Shown here: positions 7,668-19,362 of the stretch, piece by piece
Layout of the letters: each line of letters begins with the position of its first letter
Position numbering within the stretch: position 1 is the stretch's first letter
Assembly: GCF_017912555.1 (NCBI RefSeq)
Contig: NZ_JAERSD010000016.1
Span: forward strand, 1-64,000
From: Bacillus sp. REN3
Lineage (GTDB): Bacteria; Bacillota; Bacilli; Bacillales; Cytobacillaceae
Direction: 5' to 3'
Length of the DNA: 64,000 bases
The notes under the pieces: generated by a model
Told to the model about the DNA's origin: nothing
What the model saw: the letters and a program-made list of their open reading frames with translations, nothing else
The model's database searches: none
Made by a program: the position numbers and the translations under genes

Positions 7668-7935
7668 GCGCTCCAGGCCCTTCGACGGATAGGAAGTCCT
7701 AGTGCCAACTTTGCCCGAGGACGCGGCGGTTTTAGTCGGCCAGCGCTTGTCGGGGCTGGCCAATGGGCTTCCGCTTTTCTTTCTCCTCGTCGTCCTGCTC
7801 CTGCGGGGTCTCCCCTGCCCTGTACTCCCGCAGGACACTGAATGGGCTTCCTCAAGTTTGCCCACGTTCGACGGAATTGGGTTAGCATTTTCGAGGAGTC
7901 TCCGTGCAACCCACTCTAATGCTAACGCTGGAGAA
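7668..7935 (+). repeat. GC-rich interspersed intergenic repeat, two composite units
   Basis: This stretch is markedly GC-rich and coding-free. It contains GCTTGTCGGGGCTGGCC and CTTCCGCTTTTC, phrases I recall from non-coding repeats scattered through Bacillaceae chromosomes. Inverted repeats are visible: GGCCAGC (7738-7744) with GCTGGCC (7755-7761), and CCTGCGGG (7800-7807) with CCCGCAGG (7827-7834). Frames crossing it on both strands are compositional artefacts. Multi-copy status cannot be shown from one window. Confidence 0.5.
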
Positions 7936-8377
7936 AGTCTTTACGAATTTTGGCTCGTTCTCACTAAATTAGAAGACAAAAGTGCTAGATAACCGGGAAA
8001 CCGCCAAAATTCCTGCTATATAATCCGTGGTTCCTTAATCCTCCGGTTGCTGCGCAGTCCGAGGGAAGGCAGGCCCAGATCCTTCGCTCCATGCTTTAAG
8101 CTCCCTGAGAAATCTGTCATGAGTAAGGGACTGGAAAAGCAGGAAAACGAGTTTGCTGAGGTACCGATCGGATGGTTTGCCTCTCCCCTGATTGGAAGGA
8201 TATCAACAAGGTTAAATGCTCCAGGCACGCAAAAAGCTTTCTGTCACTTTCGGCATTCAAACGCATAGACTTAGGCGATAGTAGCAATCATCACATTAAA
8301 ATCTTTTTCCAAAGACGGTCTAAAATATCCTGAGGCTCGTATACATGATAGTACAAACTGTCTTTGGAGGGATTTAC
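7936..8377 (+). other. Intergenic stretch upstream of gerM without a recognised gene
   Basis: No frame has both a plausible ribosome binding site and a recognisable product. Short frames at 8047-8268 (+) and 8016-8228 (-) look random. Regulatory signals for gerM probably lie at its right end, where GGAGG (8366-8370) precedes the start codon; I could not pick a promoter with confidence. Confidence 0.45.
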
Positions 8378-9448
8378 ATGCCAAAAAATAAAAAAGCGGC
8401 CATTGTGATTGCAGCGACGGTGGCCAGCTCTGTTTTCCTGTCAGGCTGCGGTTTGTTCGGAGGAGAGGAAAAAAAGAAGATTGACCCGCCCCAGGATGTG
8501 ACATTGACGGAAGATGGCGAAGCTGTAAAGGATAATGATGCGGCCGAAACAAAGCAGGATGGAAAAGAAGCCGTGGAGACGACTGTCCAGACAGAGCTAT
8601 ATTTAATCGACAAAAATGGCTATGTCGTATCACAATCGATGAATCTTCCAAAAACTGAGAGCGTGGCCAAGCAGGCACTTGAATACCTGGTCGCAAACGG
8701 ACCAGTGGAAGAAATGCTTCCAAATGGTTTCCGGGCAGTCCTCCCAGCCGATACCCAAATGACGGTGAACATAGAGGGTGGAACAGCCACCGTCGATTTC
8801 TCGAAGGAGTTTGCCACTTACAAGAAAGAAGATGAGAAAAGGATTCTCCAGGCTATTACCTGGACGCTGACTCAGTTCGATTCGGTCAAAAAGGTCAAGC
8901 TGCAGATGAATGGAGAGCCGCTTGAAGAGATGCCAGTCAATGGTACGCCGATTGGGGAAGAATTAAGCAGGGATGACGGCATCAACTTCGATCACTCTGA
9001 TGTTGTCGATATAACGAACACTAAGGCGGTGACCGTCTACTACCTTGGCGGTGAAGAAGGTTCGTATTATTATGTTCCGGTTACCCGTCGCGTCAGCAAT
9101 AAAATCAGGAATAACGCAGCTGCTATCGTCAATGAGCTTATAGAGGGGCCTGCATATGCTTCGAACCTGTTGAGCGACTTCCAGGCTGATGTCAAGCTGC
9201 TTGATGATCCCAAGCTTGAGGGCGGGAAATTGACTCTTAATTTCAACGAATCGATTTACGGAAGCTTTGAAGAAAAGATGGTATCCGAACATGCCCTTAA
9301 TTCCCTTGTCTTGTCACTGACAGAACAGGAGGGGATCGAAAGTGTGGCCTTGATGGTCAAGGGAGAGGCGAATGTTTTGACTGAAAAAGGCGAAAAGCTT
9401 TCAGAGCCAGTAACTAGACCAGAAAAAGTAAACACCGTTAGTTTTTAA
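8378..9448 (+). CDS. gerM: Sporulation/germination lipoprotein GerM
   Basis: The 356-residue protein has a lipoprotein signal peptide with lipobox LSGC (Cys24) after a hydrophobic stretch, an acidic Lys/Glu/Asp-rich linker, and two GerMN domains (about residues 75-190, VANGPVEEMLPNGFRAVLPA; and 215-335, VNELIEGPAYASNLLSDF). GerM is needed for sporulation and germination in B. subtilis and acts at the forespore envelope, probably on the engulfment channel. ATG 8378 is chosen for GGAGG at 8366-8370 and because it gives a proper signal peptide; the ATG at 8345 does not. Context racE-gerM-rph matches B. subtilis. Confidence 0.93.
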   Translation: MPKNKKAAIVIAATVASSVFLSGCGLFGGEEKKKIDPPQDVTLTEDGEAVKDNDAAETKQDGKEAVETTVQTELYLIDKNGYVVSQSMNLPKTESVAKQALEYLVANGPVEEMLPNGFRAVLPADTQMTVNIEGGTATVDFSKEFATYKKEDEKRILQAITWTLTQFDSVKKVKLQMNGEPLEEMPVNGTPIGEELSRDDGINFDHSDVVDITNTKAVTVYYLGGEEGSYYYVPVTRRVSNKIRNNAAAIVNELIEGPAYASNLLSDFQADVKLLDDPKLEGGKLTLNFNESIYGSFEEKMVSEHALNSLVLSLTEQEGIESVALMVKGEANVLTEKGEKLSEPVTRPEKVNTVSF

Positions 9449-9468
9449 TGCGAGGATTTTGGTATACT
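9445..9468 (+). promoter_or_regulatory. Possible extended -10 promoter for the rph operon
   Basis: TGGTATACT (9460-9468) is an extended -10 (TGnTATACT). The -35 region is weak (GTTTTT-like, overlapping the gerM end). Transcription would start near 9475, before the hairpin at 9483-9510. Confidence 0.4.
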
Positions 9469-9482
9469 AGTAAAGACGAAAT

Positions 9483-9519
9483 GAAGGGGCAGTCACTATG
9501 CTGCCTCTTCTTTCTTTCC
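9483..9519 (+). terminator. Terminator or attenuator between gerM and rph
   Basis: GAAGGGGCAG (9483-9492) pairs with CTGCCTCTTC (9501-9510), one G-U pair, with an 8-nt loop, then TTTCTTTCC. It is suited to end the gerM transcript. If the promoter just upstream is real, it would lie in the rph leader and could attenuate that operon. Confidence 0.55.
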
Positions 9520-9583
9520 ATCCTGATTTACAACGGCATTTGGATAAGAAAATCTGTGAAGAAACCCAAGGAGGTCAACAAAA

Positions 9584-10339
9584 ATGCGATTTGATGGCAG
9601 AGAACCTTTACAGTTGAGGCCAATACATATTGAAACAGACTATTTAAAGCATCCTGAAGGCTCCGTCCTGATTTCTGTTGGAGATACAAAGGTGATTTGC
9701 ACTGCAAGCATTGAAGACAGGGTTCCCCCTTTTATGCGAGGGGAAGGAAAGGGCTGGATCACGGCAGAATATTCAATGCTGCCGAGGGCAACCGACCAGC
9801 GGAATATCAGAGAAGCCGCAAAAGGCAAGGTTTCCGGAAGGACGATGGAAATCCAGCGTTTGATTGGCAGGGCATTGAGGGCTGTGGTGAATCTTGAAGT
9901 GATCGGGGAAAGAACGGTCTGGATCGATTGCGATGTGATCCAGGCGGATGGGGGAACAAGGACCGCTTCTATCACAGGATCTTTCGTGGCAATGGCAATG
10001 GCACTTGACAAGCTTAATAGGGAGAAAAAACTTGCATCTTTTCCTGTTACCGATTTCCTGTCAGCCACAAGTGTCGGGATCCTGGAAGATGGCCAGGCTG
10101 TCGTTGATTTGAATTATGTGGAGGATTCTGCTGCGATGGTTGATATGAATGTTGTGATGACCGGAAATGGTGATTTTGTCGAGATTCAGGGTACAGGAGA
10201 AGAGGCGACCTTTTCATACATGCAGCTTCAGGACCTGCTGAAAGCTGCTCAGGAAGGGCTCAAGGAATTATTTGAACTACAAAAGGATGTACTCGGTGAA
10301 GAATTGGCAGGAAAGATTTCCAGAACAAAACAGGGATAG
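9584..10339 (+). CDS. rph: Ribonuclease PH
   Basis: Phosphorolytic 3'-to-5' exoribonuclease that trims tRNA 3' ends in the cytoplasm, releasing nucleoside diphosphates. The single RNase PH domain runs through the whole 251 residues: [14 protein letters not shown] at the N-terminus, [18 protein letters not shown] (about 65-82), and the phosphate-binding and active-site stretch [18 protein letters not shown] (about 115-132). A strong AAGGAGG precedes ATG 9584. The next gene starts 13 bases after the stop, so the two are co-transcribed as in B. subtilis rph-ysnA-ysnB. Confidence 0.97.
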   Translation: MRFDGREPLQLRPIHIETDYLKHPEGSVLISVGDTKVICTASIEDRVPPFMRGEGKGWITAEYSMLPRATDQRNIREAAKGKVSGRTMEIQRLIGRALRAVVNLEVIGERTVWIDCDVIQADGGTRTASITGSFVAMAMALDKLNREKKLASFPVTDFLSATSVGILEDGQAVVDLNYVEDSAAMVDMNVVMTGNGDFVEIQGTGEEATFSYMQLQDLLKAAQEGLKELFELQKDVLGEELAGKISRTKQG

Positions 10340-10352
10340 GAGAGACCGAGCA

Positions 10353-10958
10353 ATGAACACAGTCATTATCGCAACAGGGAACAAGGGAAAAGCAAAGGAA
10401 TTCGAAAAGCTGTTCCAGCCGCTTGGGATGACAGTAAAGACACTGCAGGATTTTCCAGAACTAGAAGAAGTTGAAGAGACAGGGACAACATTCGAAGAAA
10501 ATGCTAGGCTGAAAGCAGAAACGATTGCAAAACAGCTAGGCGTCAGGGTGATCGCGGATGATTCAGGGCTTGAAATCGATGCGCTTGGAGGACGGCCTGG
10601 CATTTTTTCGGCAAGGTACGCTGGAATCGAAAAGAATGACGAAGCGAATATCGACAAGGTTTTGCAGGAACTTGAAAATGTACAGGAAAGTGAAAGGACT
10701 GCAAGGTTTTGCTGTGCTCTGGCGATGGCAGAGCCAGCCAGGGAAACAGTAATGGTGTTTGGGACGTGTGAAGGCAGGATTCTTCATGAGCGAAGAGGAA
10801 CCAATGGCTTCGGTTATGACCCAATTTTTTATGTACCAGAAGAAGGAAAGACGATGGCAGAGTTGCCATCAGAACATAAAAACAAGATCAGCCACCGTGC
10901 CCGGGCGATAGCAAAGCTTGAAAAAATCCTGCGAAGACAGAGTGCTGCCAATGAGTAG
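10353..10958 (+). CDS. rdgB: ITP/XTP/dITP pyrophosphatase (RdgB/HAM1 family)
   Basis: House-cleaning enzyme that hydrolyses non-canonical purine triphosphates to monophosphates and pyrophosphate, keeping inosine and xanthosine out of nucleic acids. The 201-residue protein shows the nucleotide-binding [10 protein letters not shown] (residues 8-17), the signature [20 protein letters not shown] (about 68-87) and GFGYDPIFY near 150. ATG 10353 follows AGGAGAG; the longer upstream frame lacks a ribosome binding site. It overlaps the next gene by eight bases. The B. subtilis counterpart is ysnA. Confidence 0.96.
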   Translation: MNTVIIATGNKGKAKEFEKLFQPLGMTVKTLQDFPELEEVEETGTTFEENARLKAETIAKQLGVRVIADDSGLEIDALGGRPGIFSARYAGIEKNDEANIDKVLQELENVQESERTARFCCALAMAEPARETVMVFGTCEGRILHERRGTNGFGYDPIFYVPEEGKTMAELPSEHKNKISHRARAIAKLEKILRRQSAANE

Positions 10959-11475
10959 GATTGTGGTTGTAAGTGACAGCCATGGGTCAACGGGTCTGCT
11001 GGAAGAACTAAAAATGCGCCACGGAAACAATGCCGACTTAATGCTCCATTGCGGTGATTCCGAACTTGCAGAAACGGATCCAGCGATGGATGGTTTCAGG
11101 TCGGTAAAGGGAAACTGCGACTTTTTGGGGGATTATCCGGAATATGATACGCATGTCATCGATGGGGTGAAGATTTTTGTCACTCACGGTCATCTCTATT
11201 CAGTTAAGTCGACGCTTATGAATTTGTATTATAAAGCAAAAGAACTTAATGCAAGCGTTGTTTGCTTTGGCCATTCACATGAACTCGGAGCTGAGCTGGT
11301 CGATGACATCCTTTTCATCAACCCTGGAAGCATCAGGCTGCCTCGGGGACGCCAGGAACGTACCTACGTTATACTCGAGCTGAATCAGGGAAAAGCAGCA
11401 CTGAGGGTCCATGATATTGGACATGGAGAATTGAAGGAACTTAGGCAGGAGTTCATACTTCACAAAACTGTGTAA
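10951..11475 (+). CDS. ysnB: Metallophosphoesterase, YfcE/MJ0936 family (YsnB)
   Basis: The 174-residue protein carries the complete calcineurin-like metallophosphoesterase motif set: SDSHG (residues 8-12), HCGDSE, KGNCD, THGH, and GHSHELG with NPGS further on, giving the histidines, aspartates and asparagine of a two-metal site. Members hydrolyse phosphodiesters; the natural substrate of YsnB is not known. ATG 10951 overlaps the rdgB stop by eight bases, so translation is probably coupled. Confidence 0.9.
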   Translation: MSRIVVVSDSHGSTGLLEELKMRHGNNADLMLHCGDSELAETDPAMDGFRSVKGNCDFLGDYPEYDTHVIDGVKIFVTHGHLYSVKSTLMNLYYKAKELNASVVCFGHSHELGAELVDDILFINPGSIRLPRGRQERTYVILELNQGKAALRVHDIGHGELKELRQEFILHKTV

Positions 11476-11537
11476 AACGGCTATAATGTTTTTTTGAGAG
11501 GAGTTTTTAGCTCCTCTCGTAAAAGCTGATTTAGATA

Positions 11538-11566
11538 TTGACATTTAGTTATTTGCCTAATATAAT
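11538..11566 (+). promoter_or_regulatory. Consensus sigma-A promoter of the tRNA gene
   Basis: TTGACA (11538-11543), a 17-base spacer, and TATAAT (11561-11566) match the sigma-A consensus exactly. Transcription should start near 11573, about 20 bases before the tRNA 5' end. Such a perfect promoter is typical of stable RNA genes. Confidence 0.88.
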
Positions 11567-11593
11567 AAATCATGTCTTTCAAAAATGGTTCCT

Positions 11594-11670
11594 GTCCCAG
11601 TAGCTCAGTTGGATAGAGCATACGCCTTCTAAGCGTACGGTCGGGAGTTCGAATCTCTCCTGGGACGCCA
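11594..11670 (+). tRNA. tRNA-Arg (anticodon TCT)
   Basis: The 77-base sequence folds as a full cloverleaf: acceptor arms GTCCCAG and CTGGGAC, D arm GCTC...GAGC, anticodon stem TACGC/GCGTA with loop CTTCTAA giving anticodon TCT (reads AGA), and T arm with TTCGAAT. The discriminator is G and CCA is encoded at 11668-11670. It has its own promoter and terminator, so it is a single-gene unit. Confidence 0.96.
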
Positions 11671-11688
11671 CTTTTCACTACATACCTT

Positions 11689-11717
11689 AACTCACCTTTT
11701 GAGGGTGAGTTTTTTTT
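11689..11717 (+). terminator. Terminator of the tRNA-Arg gene
   Basis: AACTCACC (11689-11696) pairs with GGTGAGTT (11704-11711), followed by a run of T to 11717. It lies 19 bases after the tRNA CCA end. Confidence 0.87.
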
Positions 11718-11904
11718 GAATAACTTGTTGATAACAAGCGATTTTCCTCCGATTTTTCCAAGAATATTTTTAATAGAAATTTGCCCTCCGCTTTTTATTA
11801 TGCAGGATTTCCTAACTTTAACTGGATTTATTAAAAAATTTTATTTTTTAACAAATGTGAATATATCAACAATGTAAGCGGATTCAAGTTCATTAACTAG
11901 TCTA
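11718..11904 (+). other. AT-rich upstream region of the ilv operon
   Basis: Very AT-rich, no plausible coding frame. It holds no second T-box or other recognised leader. It may contribute to promoter strength or regulator binding upstream of ilvE. Confidence 0.4.
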
Positions 11905-11961
11905 AATTATCAAATAATTTAGATAAAACCTGTTGACGCCAGCGACAAATGAGCGTAAGAT
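11905..11961 (+). promoter_or_regulatory. ilvE promoter with a CodY-box-like palindrome
   Basis: TTGACG (11933-11938), 17-base spacer, TAAGAT (11956-11961) form a good sigma-A promoter, with start near 11968 and a leader of about 140 bases. Fourteen bases upstream of the -35, AATTATCAAATAATT (11905-11919) differs from the CodY consensus AATTTTCWGAAAATT at three of 15 positions and sits in an 8-bp inverted repeat (CTAAATTA/TAATTTAG). CodY represses branched-chain amino acid operons in bacilli when isoleucine, leucine, valine and GTP are plentiful; its action here is inferred. Confidence 0.6.
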
Positions 11962-12106
11962 AATCCTCAAATATAAAAACAAGTTGGCATCATCAACTAA
12001 AGAAAAAAACCTTAAATATTGCGGGATGCCGGGATGTATAGGGTGTATTTTTTTAATCTTTCATTTTATTAATTTAAAGCGTCTATTCATTAAAGGAGTG
12101 TTGATT

Positions 12107-13012
12107 GTGCCCGATCAATGGATTTACTTGAACGGTGAATTTGTCACCAAGGAAAATGCTAAAGTTTCCGTTTACGACCATGGATTTTTGTATGGGGACG
12201 GTATTTTTGAAGGAATTCGGGTATACAGCGGCAACATTTTCAGGATGGATGAACATATGGACCGGCTTTACCGCTCGGCGAAATCGATCATGCTGAACAT
12301 ACCATACTCTAAGGAGGAGTTCACAGATCTTGTAGTGGAAACCGTGCATCGGAATGACCTGGAAGATGCTTACATCAGGGTTGTAGTATCAAGAGGTATT
12401 GGGGATCTCGGGCTGGATCCATATAATTGCCCAAAAGCCAATGTCGTCATCATCGTCGAACCGCTATCCATCTTTCCGAAGGAACTTTATGAACGCGGGC
12501 TGGAAATCGTCACGGTCGCAACGAGAAGGAATAGGCCAGATGTCCTGAGCCCGAAAGTTAAATCGCTGAACTATTTGAATAATGTCCTAGTAAGGATTGA
12601 GGCTCATCTGGCGAATGTCAGTGAAGCACTTATGCTCAACGACCAGGGATATGTCGCTGAAGGATCCGCTGACAATGTTTTCATTGTCAGGGGCAACACT
12701 CTCCTTACCCCGCCAGGCTATATTGGCGCACTTGAAGGCATCACAAGGAATGCGGTGCTTGAAATCGGAAGGGAATTGGGCTACGAAGTGAAGGAGGAGC
12801 CATTTACCCGGCATGATGTCTACACTGCAGATGAAGTTTTCCTTACCGGGACTGCTGCGGAAGTCATTGCAGTTGTCAAAGTTGATGGAAGGGTCATTGG
12901 AAACGGAGTTCCTGGAAGCCATACCCAGAATATCCTCCGTGAATTCCGCGCAAGAGTAGTAGCAGAGGGAGTCAAGGTTTATCCGGGAAAGACCGCACAT
13001 CAAGTAAGCTAA
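12107..13012 (+). CDS. ilvE: Branched-chain amino acid aminotransferase
   Basis: Fold-type IV PLP enzyme (301 aa) that catalyses the last step of isoleucine, leucine and valine synthesis, moving the amino group from glutamate to the 2-oxoacids. Typical motifs: VYDHGFLYGDGIFEGIRVY (about 25-43), the PLP lysine in SPKVKSLNYLNN (about 150), and LTGTAAEVIAV near 250. The GTG start at 12107 is chosen for AAAGGAG at 12091-12097; a TTG at 12101 is possible. The gene is upstream of the Leu T-box, so it is expressed from the CodY-type promoter without passing that attenuator. D-amino acid aminotransferases are relatives, but the operon decides for IlvE. Confidence 0.94.
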   Translation: MPDQWIYLNGEFVTKENAKVSVYDHGFLYGDGIFEGIRVYSGNIFRMDEHMDRLYRSAKSIMLNIPYSKEEFTDLVVETVHRNDLEDAYIRVVVSRGIGDLGLDPYNCPKANVVIIVEPLSIFPKELYERGLEIVTVATRRNRPDVLSPKVKSLNYLNNVLVRIEAHLANVSEALMLNDQGYVAEGSADNVFIVRGNTLLTPPGYIGALEGITRNAVLEIGRELGYEVKEEPFTRHDVYTADEVFLTGTAAEVIAVVKVDGRVIGNGVPGSHTQNILREFRARVVAEGVKVYPGKTAHQVS

Positions 13013-13018
13013 TAAAAT

Positions 13019-13317
13019 AACGGGAAAGCGAAGACAGGGACAAGTAATTTTTCGTTTGAAGCATGGACAGAGAGCCGGGAGAGCTGAGAACCGGTAATGC
13101 TGCGAAAGATGAACTCACCCTCGAGCGCAGGTTTGAAAGGGTCCGCCAAGTAAAACCGGCCGGGTGCCATTGCACTCGTTATCTAAAAGGCAGCAGCAGC
13201 TGCCGTGAGCGCACGCGTTAAGCGTGAAGAAGGGTGGTACCGTGGAATAGGTGTTAATAGCCTCTTTCATCCCTTTGCCTGGCAGAGCCAGGCATTTGGG
13301 GATGGAAGGGGCTTTTT
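13019..13317 (+). promoter_or_regulatory. T-box leader of the ilvB-leuD genes, leucine specifier
   Basis: The region has the T-box layout: a stem I start (GAAGACAGGGACAAG), specifier sequence GAACTCA with Leu codon CTC at 13114-13116, the T-box GGTGGTACCG at 13233-13242, and a terminator whose 15-bp stem runs from AGCCTCTTTCATCCC (13259-13273) to 13298-13313, then TTTTT. Uncharged leucyl-tRNA should favour the antiterminator and readthrough into ilvB. It begins only a few bases after the ilvE stop, with no room for its own promoter, so it works as an attenuator inside the operon. Confidence 0.92.
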
Positions 13318-13345
13318 ATCATGAAGTTAAAAGGAGGATCATTCA

Positions 13346-15058
13346 ATGTTGCAGGAAGCTGCCTTGGAGGAAACACAGTCACAGGCAAGCCTTAGTGGAG
13401 CGGATTTGTTGCTGAAAGCACTGGAGAGGGAAAACGTTGAGGTCATATTTGGCTATCCAGGAGGAGCGGTTCTCCCGATTTATGACAAATTATACGATTC
13501 GAAAATCCTGCATGTACTGCCCAGGCATGAACAGGGCGGAATCCATGCTGCTGAAGGGTACGCAAGGATCAGCGGGAAACCAGGAGTGGTTATTGCTACA
13601 TCCGGTCCAGGGGCAACTAATATCATCACTGGCCTTGCGGACGCGATGATGGATTCATTGCCGCTCATCGTTTTCACTGGCCAGGTGGCAACGGGGGTCA
13701 TAGGGACAGATGCCTTCCAGGAGGCAGACATCATTGGGATTACAACCCCAATCACCAAATACAACTACCAGGTACGTGATCCAAAAGACATCCCGCGGAT
13801 TATCAAAGAAGCATTCTATATTGCCACAAGCGGGCGGCCGGGACCTGTTGTCATCGATTTTCCAAAGGATATGGCAGTCTCGCTGGCAGAGGAGCCTGAA
13901 GAACAAGAGGTTTCCCTTCCTGGGTATCAGCCAACCGTGGAGCCAAATTACCTTCAGGTAAGGAAACTTGCAGATGCGGTAAGCCGTGCGAAAAGGCCAG
14001 TCATCCTGGCTGGCGCAGGCGTCCTGCACGCAAAAGCTTCGGATCAACTGAAAGAATATGCTGAACAGCAAGGTCTTCCTGTCGTCCACACGCTTTTGGG
14101 GCTTGGAGGATTTCCTGCAGGTCACGAACTGTTCCTTGGGATGGCAGGCATGCATGGCTGTTATACGGCAAACATGGCACTATACCATTGCGACCTGCTG
14201 ATCAACATTGGTGCCAGGTTCGATGACCGGCTTACAGGAAACCTTAAGCATTTCGCGCCAAAGGCAACAGTAGCCCATATCGATATAGACCCGGCGGAAA
14301 TTGGCAAGAATGTTCCAACTCATATTCCAGTTGTCGGGGATGCTAGAGCAGCGCTGGAACAGCTGATCAGGCAGGATGGAAAGCCGCCGCAGCAGTCAGA
14401 ATGGAAGGAGACGATCGCATCCTGGAAAGAACAATATCCCTATTATTATGAAGAGAACGGCATATTGAAGCCACAGCAGGTCATGGAGCTGCTGCATAAG
14501 AAAACAGGCGGAGAAGCAATCATTGTTACCGATGTCGGCCAGCATCAAATGTGGGCGGCGCAATATTACCCATTCCAGAAGGCTGACTGCTGGGTTACCT
14601 CCGGTGGCCTAGGGACGATGGGATTTGGCCTTCCGGCAAGCATTGGCGCCCAGTTCGCCAATCCGCAAGCAAATGTCATAGCGGTACTCGGCGACGGAGG
14701 GTTCCAGATGTCGACACAGGAACTGGCGGTCATTGCTGAATATCAGCTGCCGATAAAAATCGCGATCTTTAATAACAAATCTCTCGGAATGGTAAGGCAG
14801 TGGCAGGAAATTTTTTACGACGAACGGTATTCCCACAGCAAAATCCCAGTCCAGCCATCCTTCGTCAAGCTCGCTGACGCCTATGGCATAAAAGCTTATG
14901 AAATCAATTCCTTTGAGGAGGCAAATGAAATCCTCGAGCAAGTCATCAATGACAGAGAGCCTGTTCTATTCGACTTTAAGATCGATGGCGGCGAAAATGT
15001 CTATCCGATGATAGCGCCAGGAAAAGGAATCCATGAAATGGTGGGTGTGAAGAAATGA
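13346..15058 (+). CDS. ilvB: Acetolactate synthase, large (catalytic) subunit
   Basis: ThDP- and FAD-dependent enzyme (570 aa) that condenses two pyruvates to acetolactate, or pyruvate and 2-oxobutyrate to acetohydroxybutyrate. Visible: [16 protein letters not shown], the catalytic glutamate region [14 protein letters not shown] (about residue 60), TSGPGATN, and the ThDP-binding GDGGFQMST...NN stretch (about 445-475). Length fits the family. AAAGGAGG precedes ATG 13346. It is the first gene after the T-box and overlaps ilvH by four bases (ATGA), coupling both subunits. Confidence 0.98.
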   Translation: MLQEAALEETQSQASLSGADLLLKALERENVEVIFGYPGGAVLPIYDKLYDSKILHVLPRHEQGGIHAAEGYARISGKPGVVIATSGPGATNIITGLADAMMDSLPLIVFTGQVATGVIGTDAFQEADIIGITTPITKYNYQVRDPKDIPRIIKEAFYIATSGRPGPVVIDFPKDMAVSLAEEPEEQEVSLPGYQPTVEPNYLQVRKLADAVSRAKRPVILAGAGVLHAKASDQLKEYAEQQGLPVVHTLLGLGGFPAGHELFLGMAGMHGCYTANMALYHCDLLINIGARFDDRLTGNLKHFAPKATVAHIDIDPAEIGKNVPTHIPVVGDARAALEQLIRQDGKPPQQSEWKETIASWKEQYPYYYEENGILKPQQVMELLHKKTGGEAIIVTDVGQHQMWAAQYYPFQKADCWVTSGGLGTMGFGLPASIGAQFANPQANVIAVLGDGGFQMSTQELAVIAEYQLPIKIAIFNNKSLGMVRQWQEIFYDERYSHSKIPVQPSFVKLADAYGIKAYEINSFEEANEILEQVINDREPVLFDFKIDGGENVYPMIAPGKGIHEMVGVKK

Positions 15059-15573
15059 AAAGAATCATCACGCTGACAGTTTTGAACAGGCCAGGGGTGC
15101 TGAACAGGATCACGAATTTGTTCACTAAGCGAAACTATAACATCGAGAGCATCTCTGTCGGCCCGGCAGAACAGGAGGGCATCTCACGCATGACTTGTGT
15201 CATCCATGTCGAAGACGAGAGGATGGCCGAGCAAATCACAAAACAGCTTAACAAACAGATTGACGTCATTAAAGTGGCAGATATCAGCGACCAGGCGATT
15301 GTTGCAAGGGAACTTGCTCTCGTCAAAGTTCCGGTACTTCCGCACAACCGCTCGGAACTTTACTCGTTGATTGAACCGTTCCGGGCATCAGTGATCGATG
15401 TGAGCAAGGACAGCATCATTATCCAGCTGACAGGCGAGGCCGATAAAATCGAGGCGTTCATTGATTTGATCAAGCCATACGGAATCAGGGAACTGGCCCG
15501 GACAGGGACAACAGCCTTCCCGCGCGGGAACCAGCGTTCAAGCCAGCAGAAGATGACGTACTCGCTTGTCTAA
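15055..15573 (+). CDS. ilvH: Acetolactate synthase, small (regulatory) subunit
   Basis: The 172-residue protein has an N-terminal ACT domain ([17 protein letters not shown], residues 7-23; [10 protein letters not shown]) that binds valine for feedback inhibition, and the usual C-terminal ALS small-subunit domain (about 85-165). It stimulates IlvB and makes it sensitive to branched-chain amino acids. The start overlaps the ilvB stop. Also called ilvN. Confidence 0.97.
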   Translation: MKRIITLTVLNRPGVLNRITNLFTKRNYNIESISVGPAEQEGISRMTCVIHVEDERMAEQITKQLNKQIDVIKVADISDQAIVARELALVKVPVLPHNRSELYSLIEPFRASVIDVSKDSIIIQLTGEADKIEAFIDLIKPYGIRELARTGTTAFPRGNQRSSQQKMTYSLV

Positions 15574-15611
15574 GCGGATTTTTGAAGAAATGTACAAATA
15601 GCCAATCTTAA

Positions 15612-18189
<2,578 letters not shown>

Positions 18190-18216
18190 AAAAATGAAAA
18201 ATTGGAGGCGAGTGTA

Positions 18217-19329
18217 ATGCATAAAAGGATCGCAGTCCTGCCAGGAGATGGCGTAGGCAAAGAAGTAACAAAGGGGGCAGTCAGCGTCCTACAGGCAGCG
18301 GGGGAGCTGTTTGGCCATAAGTTCCAGTTTACTTATGGTGAAATCGGCGGGAACGCGATCGATGAACATGGCACACCCCTTCCGCAGCAAACGATCGACC
18401 TGTGCAAATCAAGTGATGCTGTCCTTCTGGGAGCGGTCGGAGGACCAAAATGGGATCGGCTGCCAGGACATATCAGGCCTGAAAAAGGCCTATTGAAGAT
18501 CAGGAAGGATCTTGGGCTGTATGCCAATATCCGCCCAGTCCATTACTACTCCAGCATTTCCGATATTTCACCATTGCGTAGGGAAGTGATCGAAGGTGCT
18601 GATATGGTGGTTGTCCGTGAACTCACAGGCGGCCTTTACTTCGGGAAACCAAGTGAGAGGACTGTAGAGAAAGGGGAAGCCTCCGCGGTCGATACATTAT
18701 TTTACAAGAAGAAAGAAATGGAAAGAGTTCTGCGCTATGCCTTCAAATTGGCATCTGGACGAAGAGGCAAGGTAACTTCTGTCGACAAGGCCAATGTTCT
18801 TGAATCAAGCAGGATGTGGCGTGAGACTGCTGAAGAAATTGCTAAGGATTTTCCTGGTATCGAGCTTGACCATATGCTCGTGGATAACGCAGCTATGCAG
18901 TTAATCAAAAACCCTCGCCAGTTCGATGTTATGGTCACTGAGAACATGTTTGGCGACATCCTGAGCGATGAAGCTTCCGTACTGACAGGCTCGCTTGGAA
19001 TGCTTCCTTCTGCAAGCATTTCGGCAAATGGACCATATCTTTATGAGCCAATTCATGGATCCGCGCCGGATATTGCCGGTCAGAATGCCGCAAATCCAAT
19101 TGCGATGATCTTGTCGGTGGCGATGATGTTGAGGCTTTCATTCGGGCTAAAAGAGGAAGCTGATGCGGTTGAGCATGCTGTTTCCCAGGTGCTCGATTCG
19201 GGGAGCAGGACACGCGATATCGCGAGGGATGGAGCGGTGCCGCTGACAACTCAGGAGATGACTGATGAAATCAAGGCGGCTTTGCTGGATAATGAAGCAA
19301 TCATGAATATCATGGGTGTATATGCATGA
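18217..19329 (+). CDS. leuB: 3-isopropylmalate dehydrogenase
   Basis: NAD-dependent oxidative decarboxylation of 3-isopropylmalate to 2-oxoisocaproate. The 370-residue protein shows [10 protein letters not shown] (residues 8-17), the substrate-arginine region [17 protein letters not shown], and the divalent-metal and NAD motif [20 protein letters not shown] (about 245-264), then [16 protein letters not shown] 18217 is chosen for GGAGGCGAG at 18204-18212; an upstream TTG gives no better site. Confidence 0.97.
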   Translation: MHKRIAVLPGDGVGKEVTKGAVSVLQAAGELFGHKFQFTYGEIGGNAIDEHGTPLPQQTIDLCKSSDAVLLGAVGGPKWDRLPGHIRPEKGLLKIRKDLGLYANIRPVHYYSSISDISPLRREVIEGADMVVVRELTGGLYFGKPSERTVEKGEASAVDTLFYKKKEMERVLRYAFKLASGRRGKVTSVDKANVLESSRMWRETAEEIAKDFPGIELDHMLVDNAAMQLIKNPRQFDVMVTENMFGDILSDEASVLTGSLGMLPSASISANGPYLYEPIHGSAPDIAGQNAANPIAMILSVAMMLRLSFGLKEEADAVEHAVSQVLDSGSRTRDIARDGAVPLTTQEMTDEIKAALLDNEAIMNIMGVYA

Positions 19330-19362
19330 CTTTTAAAAAAGAAGGAAAGGAGGCGTCCGGTA

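Noticed and set aside
7569-7909. Arg-rich frames on the minus strand after racE
   Set aside because: They lie in the GC-rich repeat and are open only because of base composition; no ribosome binding site or known motif.
11496-11518. Hairpin GAGAGGAG/CTCCTCTC after ysnB as a terminator
   Set aside because: On the plus strand it is preceded, not followed, by T residues, and on the minus strand it leads into A residues, so it does not have the form of an intrinsic terminator.
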